Positions 52,900 to 61,659 of a stretch of 64,000 nt of DNA are shown piece by piece. Below the pieces are notes generated by a model. The model was not told where the DNA came from. It searched no databases and saw only the letters and a list, made by a program, of their open reading frames with translations. The stretch covers positions 164,533 to 228,532 of the forward strand of contig NZ_CANLYD010000011.1 in NCBI RefSeq assembly GCF_947495315.1, in the 5' to 3' direction. This stretch comes from an uncultured Aquimarina sp. GTDB taxonomy: Bacteria; Bacteroidota; Bacteroidia; Flavobacteriales; Flavobacteriaceae. A program made the translations under genes and the position numbers. Positions within the stretch are counted from its first letter, which is position 1, and the number at the start of each line of letters is the position of its first letter.

Positions 52900-53424
52900 T
52901 TACGTATATTCTTCGAAGGTTATAAAAGTGGATCCGGTATGAATTCCACTCCATAAAAAGAAAAGATCAGGATTACATTGTCCTTCGAACTGAAGGTTTA
53001 ATTCCTTGTGTTCTTCAAGTGGTTCCAAAAAACCATCTCCTTGATAAAAAGGAAACCGGTCTGTAGCAGGGTGTGCAAAATACCACCATCCTTCAGTTTG
53101 CTGTTCTACATAAATATCAGGTGGATAAGTGTCATTATATTCAATACCATCATTCAATTGAAGAAAACGTTCATCTTCCATTTTAGAATCTGTAATTCCA
53201 AAATAATACCTGGGAGTGATAGGTGAATCGCTACATTTATTTTCTAGTTTAGAAGTAACTAAAAGCGCATTAACTTTTGCAGTAGTGAATGGAAGTTTTG
53301 CCCCTGCGTTCAAAAATTGGTTTTCCCTTTGGATTGTAAATTTTATAGGGACAAACTTCCTCCGCACTATAACAGTACTATGGTCACTTTTATTGTTTTC
53401 TTCTTTAATTATACACTTCATCAC
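52900..53424 (-). CDS. Beta-rich structural-type protein
   Basis: This 174-residue protein is predicted to be mainly beta, with an aromatic C-terminal half (WWYFAHPATDRFPFYQGDG, LFFLWSG). No signal peptide. It sits in a run of small beta-rich genes beside the 210- and 134-residue genes; a capsid or vertex role is a guess from context. Confidence 0.6.
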   Translation of the reverse strand: MMKCIIKEENNKSDHSTVIVRRKFVPIKFTIQRENQFLNAGAKLPFTTAKVNALLVTSKLENKCSDSPITPRYYFGITDSKMEDERFLQLNDGIEYNDTYPPDIYVEQQTEGWWYFAHPATDRFPFYQGDGFLEPLEEHKELNLQFEGQCNPDLFFLWSGIHTGSTFITFEEYT

Positions 53425-53459
53425 TACAAATCATTAAGTTTTCCTTTGGTTAGCTTTAT

Positions 53460-53864
53460 CTACAACCGTTCACTAATCAGTAAGATAATTGTAACTGTAT
53501 AACCTCTTTCAAAAGTGGCATTACTATGATCTTTATCCTCAAATCGTACCTTTACTGAAAGATCACCTGGTAATACATCTCCTAACTCAAAGAAGCGTTC
53601 ACGTGGTGCAACACTTAAGGAGGACATCAGAATTTTACTTTCAAAACCATCTGGGAATAGTTCTTCGCCACCAATCTCAATACGTTGTTTTCCTCTATAG
53701 TACAAACGATCTGGATACTCTGATATCAATTGAATTCCCTTCACCAGTTTGGTATGTTTAGGAAGTTCAAAATTATCTACGGTAATTAGCCCATTCTGTT
53801 TTTCCACCTTAAAGGAAAATATTACTCTGGTTTCTTTGGTGTTTTCTTTTTCTTCTAAGTTCAT
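53460..53864 (-). CDS. Beta-rich structural-type protein (possible jelly-roll)
   Basis: This 134-residue protein has alternating strands (RVIFSFKVEK, YTVTIILLISER, GDLSVKVRFEDK) and the FELGDVLPGD loop. Length and strand content fit a single jelly-roll domain, though sequence alone cannot prove it. It lies 51 bases downstream of the 210-residue capsid candidate. Confidence 0.55.
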   Translation of the reverse strand: MNLEEKENTKETRVIFSFKVEKQNGLITVDNFELPKHTKLVKGIQLISEYPDRLYYRGKQRIEIGGEELFPDGFESKILMSSLSVAPRERFFELGDVLPGDLSVKVRFEDKDHSNATFERGYTVTIILLISERL

Positions 53865-53901
53865 TAACTATCACCTTTAATCAGTTATTCAATTTTTGTC
53901 T

Positions 53902-53916
53902 AGCACGGCTCGTGCT
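53902..53916. repeat. Mini-hairpin AGCACG-GCT-CGTGCT
   Basis: 6-bp arms with a 3-base loop, touching the stop of the 210-residue capsid candidate. Confidence 0.65.
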
Positions 53917-54548
53917 TAGGCTGGGACGGTTGCTGTTCCGGCGAGTACTACTTTGATCAATGCTTTTTCCGGAGCATCGTCACCCAGTTCGATATTGAAT
54001 TCGAATTCTTCATCATCACGAATAAAGCGTGGACTTTCTAAAAAATACGTTCCCAAATTGAGCATTGTATTACCATCTGTTGCAAATTCTTGCATTGGAC
54101 GTTCATCGATAATAATCTTCTTGTTGGCAATCAGAGAGAATACTCCATTCTGCAATCCACCTACTTTTTTGATACTATCAAAATTGGTTTGCTTGATTAC
54201 TCTTTTCAGTTCTGAATCACTTCCTGGAAGATCGCCTTCAATCTCAGCTGCTAAGAGAATAATCCTGTTACAAAGGAAAAGACGATCTTTCTGAAGCTTT
54301 GCCTGAGTAACATTGGTAATCCCAATCTCTTTGGCATCCTGAGTTTCGAACATATTGATGTTGGCTTTGTTTCCTGCAAATTTGATCGAATAGTATGCGG
54401 TATCTGCTAATTGCAGTCTCCCTTCTTTGATTCCTGTAGCTACATTTACCATAGCGGGATCATATTTCTTAGCCTGATCTCTAAGTGAGATATGAGCATT
54501 CACAATTTCCAAGAACTGTGATCTTGAACTTTTTTTCATTGTATTCAT
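53916..54548 (-). CDS. Candidate major capsid protein
   Basis: This 210-residue soluble protein has a helical N-terminus (about 1-45), then alternating beta strands, ending ELGDDAPEKALIKVVLAGTATVPA. The acidic surface (DDEEFEFNIELGDD) and the strand-rich C-terminal half suggest a capsid-type beta fold. It stands in the middle of the leftward structural run, the place usually taken by a coat protein. No signal peptide or membrane helix. I cannot prove capsid identity from sequence. Confidence 0.5.
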   Translation of the reverse strand: MNTMKKSSRSQFLEIVNAHISLRDQAKKYDPAMVNVATGIKEGRLQLADTAYYSIKFAGNKANINMFETQDAKEIGITNVTQAKLQKDRLFLCNRIILLAAEIEGDLPGSDSELKRVIKQTNFDSIKKVGGLQNGVFSLIANKKIIIDERPMQEFATDGNTMLNLGTYFLESPRFIRDDEEFEFNIELGDDAPEKALIKVVLAGTATVPA

Positions 54549-54662
54549 CGTTTTAGTTTTTTAGTTATTGAGTATTTGAGAGATGAGACTTTGAGTTTAG
54601 AGGAGATAAGTTTTTGCTTACTTTTTACTCATATACTCAATTGCTCACAAACTCAACTACTA

Positions 54663-55247
54663 TCACGCTACTGCATTGAGTTCTGTGATGTCTTCAGCTC
54701 CGTTTAATTCCATCATATCGATTCCATTTATATCTCCGTCAAATCCATTGGCAAAATCTTGTTGAATGTCAATGGTTGGTAATTGTTCCCCGTTTTCGAT
54801 TTTTCGGATAATCTCATCAACTTCACTGGTATCAAAATCTCCTGTATCTACAACTTCAGATCCCATAAATACCAAAGGGCGATCTTCAATATTTCCAAGT
54901 GCTAGTTTTTGGGCTAGAGAAGGAGATAACTTATCCAGAAATAGTTTCTTACCGATAGCTTTTAGAGACGTAACTGCCCTGTCCTTGGCATCATCCAGAT
55001 TATCTTTAATTCCATCAACTCCATTAGTGGTTTGCGGTTTTGTGCCAAATCCGTTAGAGAATGCCATTCCTACTCCGGCAGAAGTGATCCAGTTTTTTCC
55101 GTAGTAAGCTCCCCCGAATATGGTCAACGCGCCCAATGCCAGGGAATACCTTCCTACAGCTGATCCTGCGATCATTCCTAATACTCCTGTGCTGAGATGC
55201 TTTCCAACTTCCAGAAGACTATCTTTTGTATTTGCTGTTCTTTTCAT
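54663..55247 (-). CDS. Glycine-rich membrane protein
   Basis: This 194-residue protein has two glycine-rich hydrophobic segments (about 18-50: LSTGVLGMIAGSAVG, LALGALTIFGGAYYG) that may be membrane-spanning, and an acidic C-terminal part with several ID and GFDGDING segments. It precedes the capsid candidate by 114 bases. It may be a membrane component of the particle. Confidence 0.6.
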   Translation of the reverse strand: MKRTANTKDSLLEVGKHLSTGVLGMIAGSAVGRYSLALGALTIFGGAYYGKNWITSAGVGMAFSNGFGTKPQTTNGVDGIKDNLDDAKDRAVTSLKAIGKKLFLDKLSPSLAQKLALGNIEDRPLVFMGSEVVDTGDFDTSEVDEIIRKIENGEQLPTIDIQQDFANGFDGDINGIDMMELNGAEDITELNAVA

Positions 55248-55371
55248 AATTATTTAATATTTGCTTTATGTTTTGGTTATCTGTGAGCACTAGTTTTAGT
55301 ACTCCAAAAATCCCTGAGTGATTCGAATAGGGTTAGCTACTTTTTTGTTGATCATTCTTTTTCGCGCTGGA

Positions 55372-56625
55372 TTATAAAAGAGCCCTTGGTACTAACTTCT
55401 CAGGGGCTTTTCTTTTGGTCCTCTTTTTAGTAAGTGATCTGCTACCTTTTACAAATCTTCCTAATGCATCTCGTTGCGTTGTTTTTCGTTTCCTTTGTTG
55501 CGAACGTTTTCTGGGAGTTCCAGAGATTGTTCTAGTAGTTTTCTTTTTACCAGATCGCATTGCAATGGCAACACCAGTTCCGACAACCAATATTCCAGCT
55601 CCAATAAGAATGGGTGTTTTATGCTTTTTAAAAAAGCTTTCATTTGCTGGAGTATTGGTATTCGGAGTTTGAGGTAATGCTGTGTTTTGAGTTATTATTT
55701 GAGGGTTCACTGGACGTCCGGGAAAAGAAGGCGTGAAGTTATGTACTGGAAATTGTTGCTGTCTTGGATCTCCAAATTTGACGGGAGATACTTGTTTTGG
55801 TTTTTTAAATAAACTCTCAGCTTGTTCTTTTACCTCTTTTCCCTTAGTGAAAATGTTACCAATCTTTCCTACTAAAGCTGCAACTCCTGCCACTGCACTG
55901 GTTGCTGCAGCAATAGAGGCACTAGTCGCTATAGCTCCCAACCCTTCTATCTGAATCTCATTATTCAAAAATGCTTCAACCACATCAGGATCAGACTCTA
56001 CTACAAACTTTTCGAAAGGATCATTAAAAACATCCGGTTCTCCATCATCGAATGGGTTTCCTAAAGCATAACCACTGAGTGGTACTTGTTTGTCTTTGTT
56101 ACCTTTACCTTTAAGAATGGCCTTCTTGAGATTCTTGACCTTACCGCCAGCCATATCATAAATCTTCTCTGCTTTAGAAATGGCTTTTCGCATTTTGGCA
56201 AACTTGCGCATATCTCCACCTCGTTTTCTGGCTTCTGCTTCACTGAGATATCCAAAACGGAGCTTTTCGGCTACTTTGAACATATTGATTTTCATGGCTA
56301 ACAGAAATCCGTTTCTAAGCAAGATCGTAGCTGGATTTAAAAAACGGTTAAAGGTTTTGACCACTGGTTTAATAACTTTCTTACCAAACTTTTTTAAGCC
56401 TTTTCCAATCTTTTTAAAGAAACCTCCCAATCCGTCGATCACATAGATATTCTCATCCAGATCGGCATACATTACTACATTCCCATTATCGTCCAATATC
56501 TCATAAGCAATCTCCGGGGTGGGGTCAGAGACTCCATTTATTATCTCACTCATACTCTGAGAATCTGTTATATCTAGAGCATCTAGTCCTGTGGCATCGA
56601 AGCCATCTAATCGGTGTAATTCCAT
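55372..56625 (-). CDS. Large membrane protein with highly basic segments
   Basis: This 417-residue protein has an acidic N-terminus (about 1-65), a lysine-rich region (FFKKIGKGLKKFGKKVIKP, about 70-88), a conserved-looking NATILLRNGFLLAMKINMFK-like helix (here NPATILLRNGFLLAMK), an alanine-rich segment (about 230-255), a membrane helix (PILIGAGILVVGTGVAIAM, about 340-358) and a very basic tail that may bind DNA. It lies 10 bases after the transglutaminase gene. The family is unrecognised. Confidence 0.65.
   Translation of the reverse strand: MELHRLDGFDATGLDALDITDSQSMSEIINGVSDPTPEIAYEILDDNGNVVMYADLDENIYVIDGLGGFFKKIGKGLKKFGKKVIKPVVKTFNRFLNPATILLRNGFLLAMKINMFKVAEKLRFGYLSEAEARKRGGDMRKFAKMRKAISKAEKIYDMAGGKVKNLKKAILKGKGNKDKQVPLSGYALGNPFDDGEPDVFNDPFEKFVVESDPDVVEAFLNNEIQIEGLGAIATSASIAAATSAVAGVAALVGKIGNIFTKGKEVKEQAESLFKKPKQVSPVKFGDPRQQQFPVHNFTPSFPGRPVNPQIITQNTALPQTPNTNTPANESFFKKHKTPILIGAGILVVGTGVAIAMRSGKKKTTRTISGTPRKRSQQRKRKTTQRDALGRFVKGSRSLTKKRTKRKAPEKLVPRALL
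56071..56083. repeat. Mini-hairpin ACCAC-TGA-GTGGT
   Basis: A 13-base palindrome inside the 417-residue gene. It encodes a PLSG peptide, as does the mini-hairpin at 49006-49020. Confidence 0.55.
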
Positions 56626-56635
56626 ATCGTTACTA

Positions 56636-57595
56636 TTATTTGGTCAATGACCTTTTTCTATTCTTATGTTGCTTCTTTTTACTGGCATTACGAGTTTTGT
56701 TTCTGGCACTGCTAGTTTTGCTTTTTGTATTACGGGTGAGGAGCTTTAAAACTCCAACACCTGCCGCTACCGATATTCCTGAAAGGATTAAAAAATTAAA
56801 CAGGTTAAAATCTTTTTTTGGTGATATCGTTTTGATTTGTTTTCCATCATCCAACCGAAACGGTGACAGGACGCGTCCTGATTTATTTATAAGGGGCAAC
56901 TTGACATCTTCAGTTGGAACAGAACAATGTGGGTATACTTTTTTTGGATATATTACTTTTCTTAATGGAATCGGTGATTCTTCGAGTGCATCCAGACTGA
57001 TATCTGCCATATCTACACCGCTTAATATTCCAAGACCTTCAATAGCTATTTTTTTATCAGTAGGAATAATATCCCTTTTTTCGGAGTAGGGAACTTCATA
57101 ATTGAACTGATCAGCTACACAATCAATGATAATATGTCCATTTGCAGTTGGAACAATAGGGTATACATGTTGAAAATGATGTTTGCCACCGTATTTAGTG
57201 ATTCTCATTTTAAAAGGAATCCCAAGGTTGGTAAGAATACTTCCAATAAAAACGGTATAACAATCACAGTCCACACCATTCATACGATCCGACCAGGTTC
57301 TTGATGGTCTGCGAACCTGTTCAATACCTGTTTTATCCATTTTATACTGGATGTGCTGATACACGAAGCTCCATATGTTTTTACAGGTGTCTTGGACACT
57401 ATTTGTTTTTAGCTTCTTTGCTAATAGGGTAGTATCATTTAATGTCTCTCGCACTACAAGTTGCATCAACTGGAGAGTATCTTCTAATTTTGCTTTACCA
57501 GAACCTACAATAACCGTATCCTTTTGAACACTCTGAGGAATTAGATGATCAAAGCTCTTAGTAGTGCGAATATGTCGTTTACTGTTTGCTTTCAT
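56636..57595 (-). CDS. Transglutaminase-like protein with membrane anchor
   Basis: This 319-residue protein has a transglutaminase-like cysteine protease fold: Cys110 in GVDCDCYTVF, His143 in HFQHVYPI and Asp158 in HIIIDCVAD give the C-H-D triad. A C-terminal membrane helix (FNLFNFLILSGISVAAGVG, about 265-283) is followed by a very basic tail. It could crosslink or process particle or cell-wall proteins. Its start overlaps the LEA14-like stop as TAATG. Confidence 0.7.
   Translation of the reverse strand: MKANSKRHIRTTKSFDHLIPQSVQKDTVIVGSGKAKLEDTLQLMQLVVRETLNDTTLLAKKLKTNSVQDTCKNIWSFVYQHIQYKMDKTGIEQVRRPSRTWSDRMNGVDCDCYTVFIGSILTNLGIPFKMRITKYGGKHHFQHVYPIVPTANGHIIIDCVADQFNYEVPYSEKRDIIPTDKKIAIEGLGILSGVDMADISLDALEESPIPLRKVIYPKKVYPHCSVPTEDVKLPLINKSGRVLSPFRLDDGKQIKTISPKKDFNLFNFLILSGISVAAGVGVLKLLTRNTKSKTSSARNKTRNASKKKQHKNRKRSLTK
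56867..56880. repeat. 14-base perfect palindrome
   Basis: CAGGACGCGTCCTG inside the transglutaminase-like gene, perfectly self-complementary with no loop. Confidence 0.6.
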
Positions 57596-58056
57596 TAAAG
57601 TTGTAGAATAATATTATCAGTTTGTTCGTAAGGCAATCCGTTGACACGGGTAATTATTTGCGTTTGCAAGTTCAGTTGTATGGGATTTCCTAAACGGATA
57701 TCACTGGCTACTTTGGTTCCTAAAATTTGAATTAATGTTAGCCATCCAGCGGATTGGATATGAAGGTCAAAATCTTTCTGGCTGTTTTCTGGAATCTCTA
57801 TTACGTTGTTTTCTACTGTAGAGCTTCCCAGAAGTTTGTTCTTATGTAAAATCTTGACAAAAGGATGTTGTAAACGTAAGGCTACAGGATTAGGATTCTG
57901 TAATTGCACCACGGCTTTGAGTTCAATTCCCATTAGGTTGACCTTATGGATTCGTACTCGAATCCTGGAAGTGATATTGGTACTCGCTTTTTGTAAACGA
58001 GACAAGTATCGAATTGAAAATAAAGCAGCCAATCCACCAGCGATCCACTTAAACAT
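57595..58056 (-). CDS. LEA14/WHy-like membrane-anchored protein
   Basis: This 153-residue protein begins with a hydrophobic segment (WIAGGLAALFSIRYL, about 4-18). The remainder resembles the LEA type 2 (WHy) beta-sandwich: VNLMGIELKAVVQLQNPNP is the signature (about 40-58), and VENNVIEIPENS follows. WHy domains occur in stress and secretion proteins. It is first in the tightly coupled particle-gene run, just before the transglutaminase gene. Confidence 0.7.
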   Translation of the reverse strand: MFKWIAGGLAALFSIRYLSRLQKASTNITSRIRVRIHKVNLMGIELKAVVQLQNPNPVALRLQHPFVKILHKNKLLGSSTVENNVIEIPENSQKDFDLHIQSAGWLTLIQILGTKVASDIRLGNPIQLNLQTQIITRVNGLPYEQTDNIILQL

Positions 58057-58248
58057 ACTCTTTCTTTTTTATCAAAGAAATAGCTTGTTTAATTGCATTG
58101 CAAACAGGGTTGTGTAAGCTTGTTTTAGGTATGGAAACTACTAGTAATTATGGTAATTTGGTAGTGTACCAGTGCTTTTTGAAGATTTTATGGAGATGTA
58201 TGGTTCTTGAATCTTAAAAACGCTGTTTTGAACTTAAAACAAATAAAA

Positions 58249-58419
58249 ATGATCTATAGATTTTGGAGTAAAGCTGAATTGGCGATTCGTTTTGGAATTA
58301 GTAGAGAAACCCTACGATTACGATTGAAGAAAATCAAAGGATTGGAGACGGGAAGAAGACAACTGTTGTATCCTTATGAGGTGCGTTTGATTTTTAAGGA
58401 GTTTGGGGTAGGAGAATAA
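58249..58419 (+). CDS. Small HTH protein, opposite strand (DUF4248-like)
   Basis: The start is the ATG at 58249 (56 residues); an upstream TTG at 58207 is also in frame. The protein has WSKAELAIRFGISRETLRLRLKKI, a clear helix-turn-helix, and ends YPYEVRLIFKEFGVGE, matching the end of the DUF4248-like protein at 47382-47612. It faces the leftward operon and may regulate it. Confidence 0.65.
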   Translation: MIYRFWSKAELAIRFGISRETLRLRLKKIKGLETGRRQLLYPYEVRLIFKEFGVGE

Positions 58420-58476
58420 CAAATTGTATCGCAACTATTATTACAATACAATTTGTTAATTTCTTTTAATGGTGTT

Positions 58477-58680
58477 TTAAATCACATAATAATCCATATA
58501 TGTTCCCCCACATCTACCTGCTGCCTCATTTGCAAGATGGATAGCTTTAAATCCAAGAGATGTATGAAATTTTACGTTGCAAGATTGTCTTCTACCTTCT
58601 GTATCATAACCTCCATCAATTTTTTTTTGCGCTTCTCTTGATAATGTTTGAATTCCTTTTACATTTAAAATACTCTTCAT
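58477..58680 (-). CDS. Double-glycine leader peptide precursor (two-Cys core)
   Basis: This 67-residue precursor has a 24-residue leader ending GG (LSREAQKKIDGG), the same length and pattern as the peptide at 47015-47236. The 43-residue core has two cysteines (SCNVKF and GRCGGTY). It is placed between the T9SS protein and the HTH gene. No processing genes are seen nearby. Confidence 0.75.
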   Translation of the reverse strand: MKSILNVKGIQTLSREAQKKIDGGYDTEGRRQSCNVKFHTSLGFKAIHLANEAAGRCGGTYMDYYVI

Positions 58681-58756
58681 AGATAATTCGTATTAATTAT
58701 ACATTTTAAAAGTAAATGTTTTCAATTCCAATTTTCCTACCTTTTTAGGGTAGTCT

Positions 58757-61288
58757 TTATTGTTTTATTAACCTAATGATAGTCTGTTTATTATTGCTAT
58801 GGATTATTTTGACAAAGTAAAAGCCAGAAGCCAGAATAGGTTTAATTTCAGTAATATCAAAATTATTGTTTTTTGAAAAAACTTCATTGCCTAATGCATC
58901 AATTATTTTAATGTTATAGCTTGCCGAATAGTTTAATGGTTCAATTTTCATTACATCTAGAACCGGGTTAGGATAAAGGTTAAAAACTGATGTTTTATAT
59001 GATTCATTAGGATACTCAACATCTTCATTACTTAAAACTCCTTTTAAATTATTAATCCAATATAATTCTCTACTATAAGATACAATTAAGTCTGAGTTTT
59101 GATCTCCGTTTAGATCTTCGTACAATATTTTAAAACCATATTGATCACAATTACTAAGACTTTCTCTATAAAAAACTTCTTTTTCCGAATATGTGTTTTC
59201 ATAATTATATTCAAACCGAATAGAGTTTGAGCTTCCACTTCCAGAAGTAGTGTAAATGTTATCTACCCAACCATTACTATCTAAATCATAAAAATATACC
59301 TCATTTGTTATAAAGTTCGACGATTCTTTGAGAAGTTTTTTCGAGAAATTGCCTGATCCCAAATTCTCAATGATAAAGATTTTAGTTCCTAAATTACTTG
59401 TTGTAGAAAATAGAATATCGTTATCTAAATCACCTTCATAATCTATTATATTAATCCCATTTACCAAATTGGTATTAAAACTGTCCGGAGTAAAAACTTT
59501 GGAAAAAGAAAAATCTCCATTATTAATATAAATTGACCCATTTACAACTATATCAGGTAAGTTATCTTCGTTTAGCAATCCAACAACTACAGATCGTCCA
59601 GAATTTATACTACTTGATAAATTTCGAGTTGTGAAATCATTATCTCCATTATTAATAAGTATATTATAATTACCCTCATTTGAATAGAAAATATCAACTT
59701 TGTTATCATTATTAAAGTCATAGACAAAAAGTTTAGAGTAATTACGAGCACCAAATGTCGCAATCTCGTTAATTTGTGTCGAATTTAATTCCTTCCAAAA
59801 AATCTTATCGTCTGCAAACATGATTATTTCGTTCTCACTATCATTATCGATATCCCCAATTTCGTAATCTTCAAAATTTCTAGCCGTATCTGAAAGTAGT
59901 TTTACACTTGAGAATTCTCCATTACCAATGTTTTCATAATAAAGTAAACTTGAATACCAATAATTATTAGAGGCAGAAACGACATCTAAGTCTCCATCGG
60001 AATCTATATCTAATGTTTTTATTTTTAGAGAATTACCGGAATGTAAAAAGTTGTTGAATGAAAAATTTCCGAAACCATCGTTTTTATACCACGCCGGATT
60101 TATTGGGTTTAATGTACATTGATCATTTTCGAAAGATAGAATTATATCTTGGTAACCATCAACATTTATATCAGAAACAGAAATTGGATCAAAACCACAA
60201 GCGCCATATATAACATCCTCTAATAAATAGGAAGTCTCATAATCATTATTCATATTATTAACTAATTTGAACACATTAGAGCTATTACTATATATGATAT
60301 CAATATCTAAGTCATTATCTAAATCAACAGGTAAAAACTTTTTTATACCATCAGCTTCCTTTATCAAAGCTTTTTCAGATAGGATACTGTTAAAATCGTC
60401 AGTTTTAGAATTTAGATAAACGTACAATGAGCTGGAATTACTATTGCTTTCTTTGTATAATGAAACTAAATCAACATAATTATCATTGTTAAAGTCTATC
60501 AACGAAAACATTTCCATATGTAAACTATTAGGTAGAAAATAGTCAATAATTACCTCGTTGTTTGATTCAATTACTCCATTTTTGTTTTTAATAAGTCGAA
60601 TTTTTCCTTCTGATTTGGCAATTAAATCTATAAATCCATCATTGTCAATATCTTTTTGACTTAGCTCACTACTTCTTGCAAAACCCGAATGCTTATATTC
60701 AATTAAATTGAATACACTATTTCCAATATTTTTAAGATGATAAAGTCTTCCTTGCTTGGGAAAAAAAATGTCTATGTCAGAATCATTATCAACATCGAAA
60801 GAAATAAACTCATTAATTACTCCAGTTTCATATTCAAATAAAGTAATACTAGGTTTAAAAGTTCCATCACCATTATTTTCAATAAGTTTAATTTTTGATA
60901 TCCAAGAGTTGTTACTTAATTTGTAATTTATTGAATAGAGAATATCACTATAAGTATCGAAATTATAGTCAATTGTTTTTAGGTCCGACACGTTATAATC
61001 TATAGTGTTACTTTCATTAAGTAACTTTTCTATTTTTTTTAGAGGAGAAAAACTACCATCTCCATTATTTACAATTAAAGCAATGTTTTTTTCTGTAGTG
61101 CACCCTTGATAACGATATTGTGGTGCTAAAACAAAATCAGGAAATATGTCTCCATTAATGTTTGCCGCTTCTTTATGATAATAATCCTCATTATAGTTAA
61201 TAAAGTTTCTATCTTCGTAAGTAGTAACTTGGGAAAAAGTATAAATGGGTTTAAGTAAAATGAGTAAAAAAATAACTATACGATTCAT
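58757..61288 (-). CDS. Secreted FG-GAP/VCBS repeat protein with T9SS sorting domain
   Basis: This 843-residue protein has a signal peptide (about 1-19). It carries many VCBS/FG-GAP-like repeats of D-x-N-x-D-G/S type (for example FDVDNDSDIDIFFP, DLDNDLDIDIIY), which often bind calcium. The C-terminal T9SS type A sorting domain starts FNLYPNPVLDVMKIE (about 765) and ends QTIIRLIKQ. It is exported and probably placed on the cell surface, and does not fit a virus structural role. Confidence 0.88.
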   Translation of the reverse strand: MNRIVIFLLILLKPIYTFSQVTTYEDRNFINYNEDYYHKEAANINGDIFPDFVLAPQYRYQGCTTEKNIALIVNNGDGSFSPLKKIEKLLNESNTIDYNVSDLKTIDYNFDTYSDILYSINYKLSNNSWISKIKLIENNGDGTFKPSITLFEYETGVINEFISFDVDNDSDIDIFFPKQGRLYHLKNIGNSVFNLIEYKHSGFARSSELSQKDIDNDGFIDLIAKSEGKIRLIKNKNGVIESNNEVIIDYFLPNSLHMEMFSLIDFNNDNYVDLVSLYKESNSNSSSLYVYLNSKTDDFNSILSEKALIKEADGIKKFLPVDLDNDLDIDIIYSNSSNVFKLVNNMNNDYETSYLLEDVIYGACGFDPISVSDINVDGYQDIILSFENDQCTLNPINPAWYKNDGFGNFSFNNFLHSGNSLKIKTLDIDSDGDLDVVSASNNYWYSSLLYYENIGNGEFSSVKLLSDTARNFEDYEIGDIDNDSENEIIMFADDKIFWKELNSTQINEIATFGARNYSKLFVYDFNNDNKVDIFYSNEGNYNILINNGDNDFTTRNLSSSINSGRSVVVGLLNEDNLPDIVVNGSIYINNGDFSFSKVFTPDSFNTNLVNGINIIDYEGDLDNDILFSTTSNLGTKIFIIENLGSGNFSKKLLKESSNFITNEVYFYDLDSNGWVDNIYTTSGSGSSNSIRFEYNYENTYSEKEVFYRESLSNCDQYGFKILYEDLNGDQNSDLIVSYSRELYWINNLKGVLSNEDVEYPNESYKTSVFNLYPNPVLDVMKIEPLNYSASYNIKIIDALGNEVFSKNNNFDITEIKPILASGFYFVKIIHSNNKQTIIRLIKQ

Positions 61289-61404
61289 AAGCTAAATATT
61301 TTTCGCAAAAGTACTTAATAGTATTTAATCACTGCCCGCCCATTCAGGGTAGTTTTATGTCTTTCTAGTACTACAATCTATGTTGCTATTCAATATAATG
61401 TATA

Positions 61405-61656
61405 TCAAAAGACCCTAATCCCACCCTTAAACTTAGCCAACTTCTTACCGTTAACTTTATTCTCATAAATAATCGCCGTTTCCCAGGTACCTTTAAAATG
61501 TTGTAATAACATTTTTTCTAATCGTATGATCCCCAAGGCTTTATTGGGTTTTGATTTTTTATGTTTTTTATCAAAAGAATAAAAGGTTCTGGAATTGCCG
61601 TCGTTAAAATATACAACACATTTGCTTAATGCTTCTGTTGGATTAGGATGTGTCAT
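61405..61656 (-). CDS. Hypothetical small basic protein
   Basis: This 83-residue lysine-rich protein has segments ALSKCVVYFNDGNSRTFYSF and ALGIIRLEKMLLQHF. It follows the replication-type gene by three bases and is common in Bacteroidetes mobile elements as far as I can judge. The function is unknown. Confidence 0.6.
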   Translation of the reverse strand: MTHPNPTEALSKCVVYFNDGNSRTFYSFDKKHKKSKPNKALGIIRLEKMLLQHFKGTWETAIIYENKVNGKKLAKFKGGIRVF

Positions 61657-61659
61657 TGT

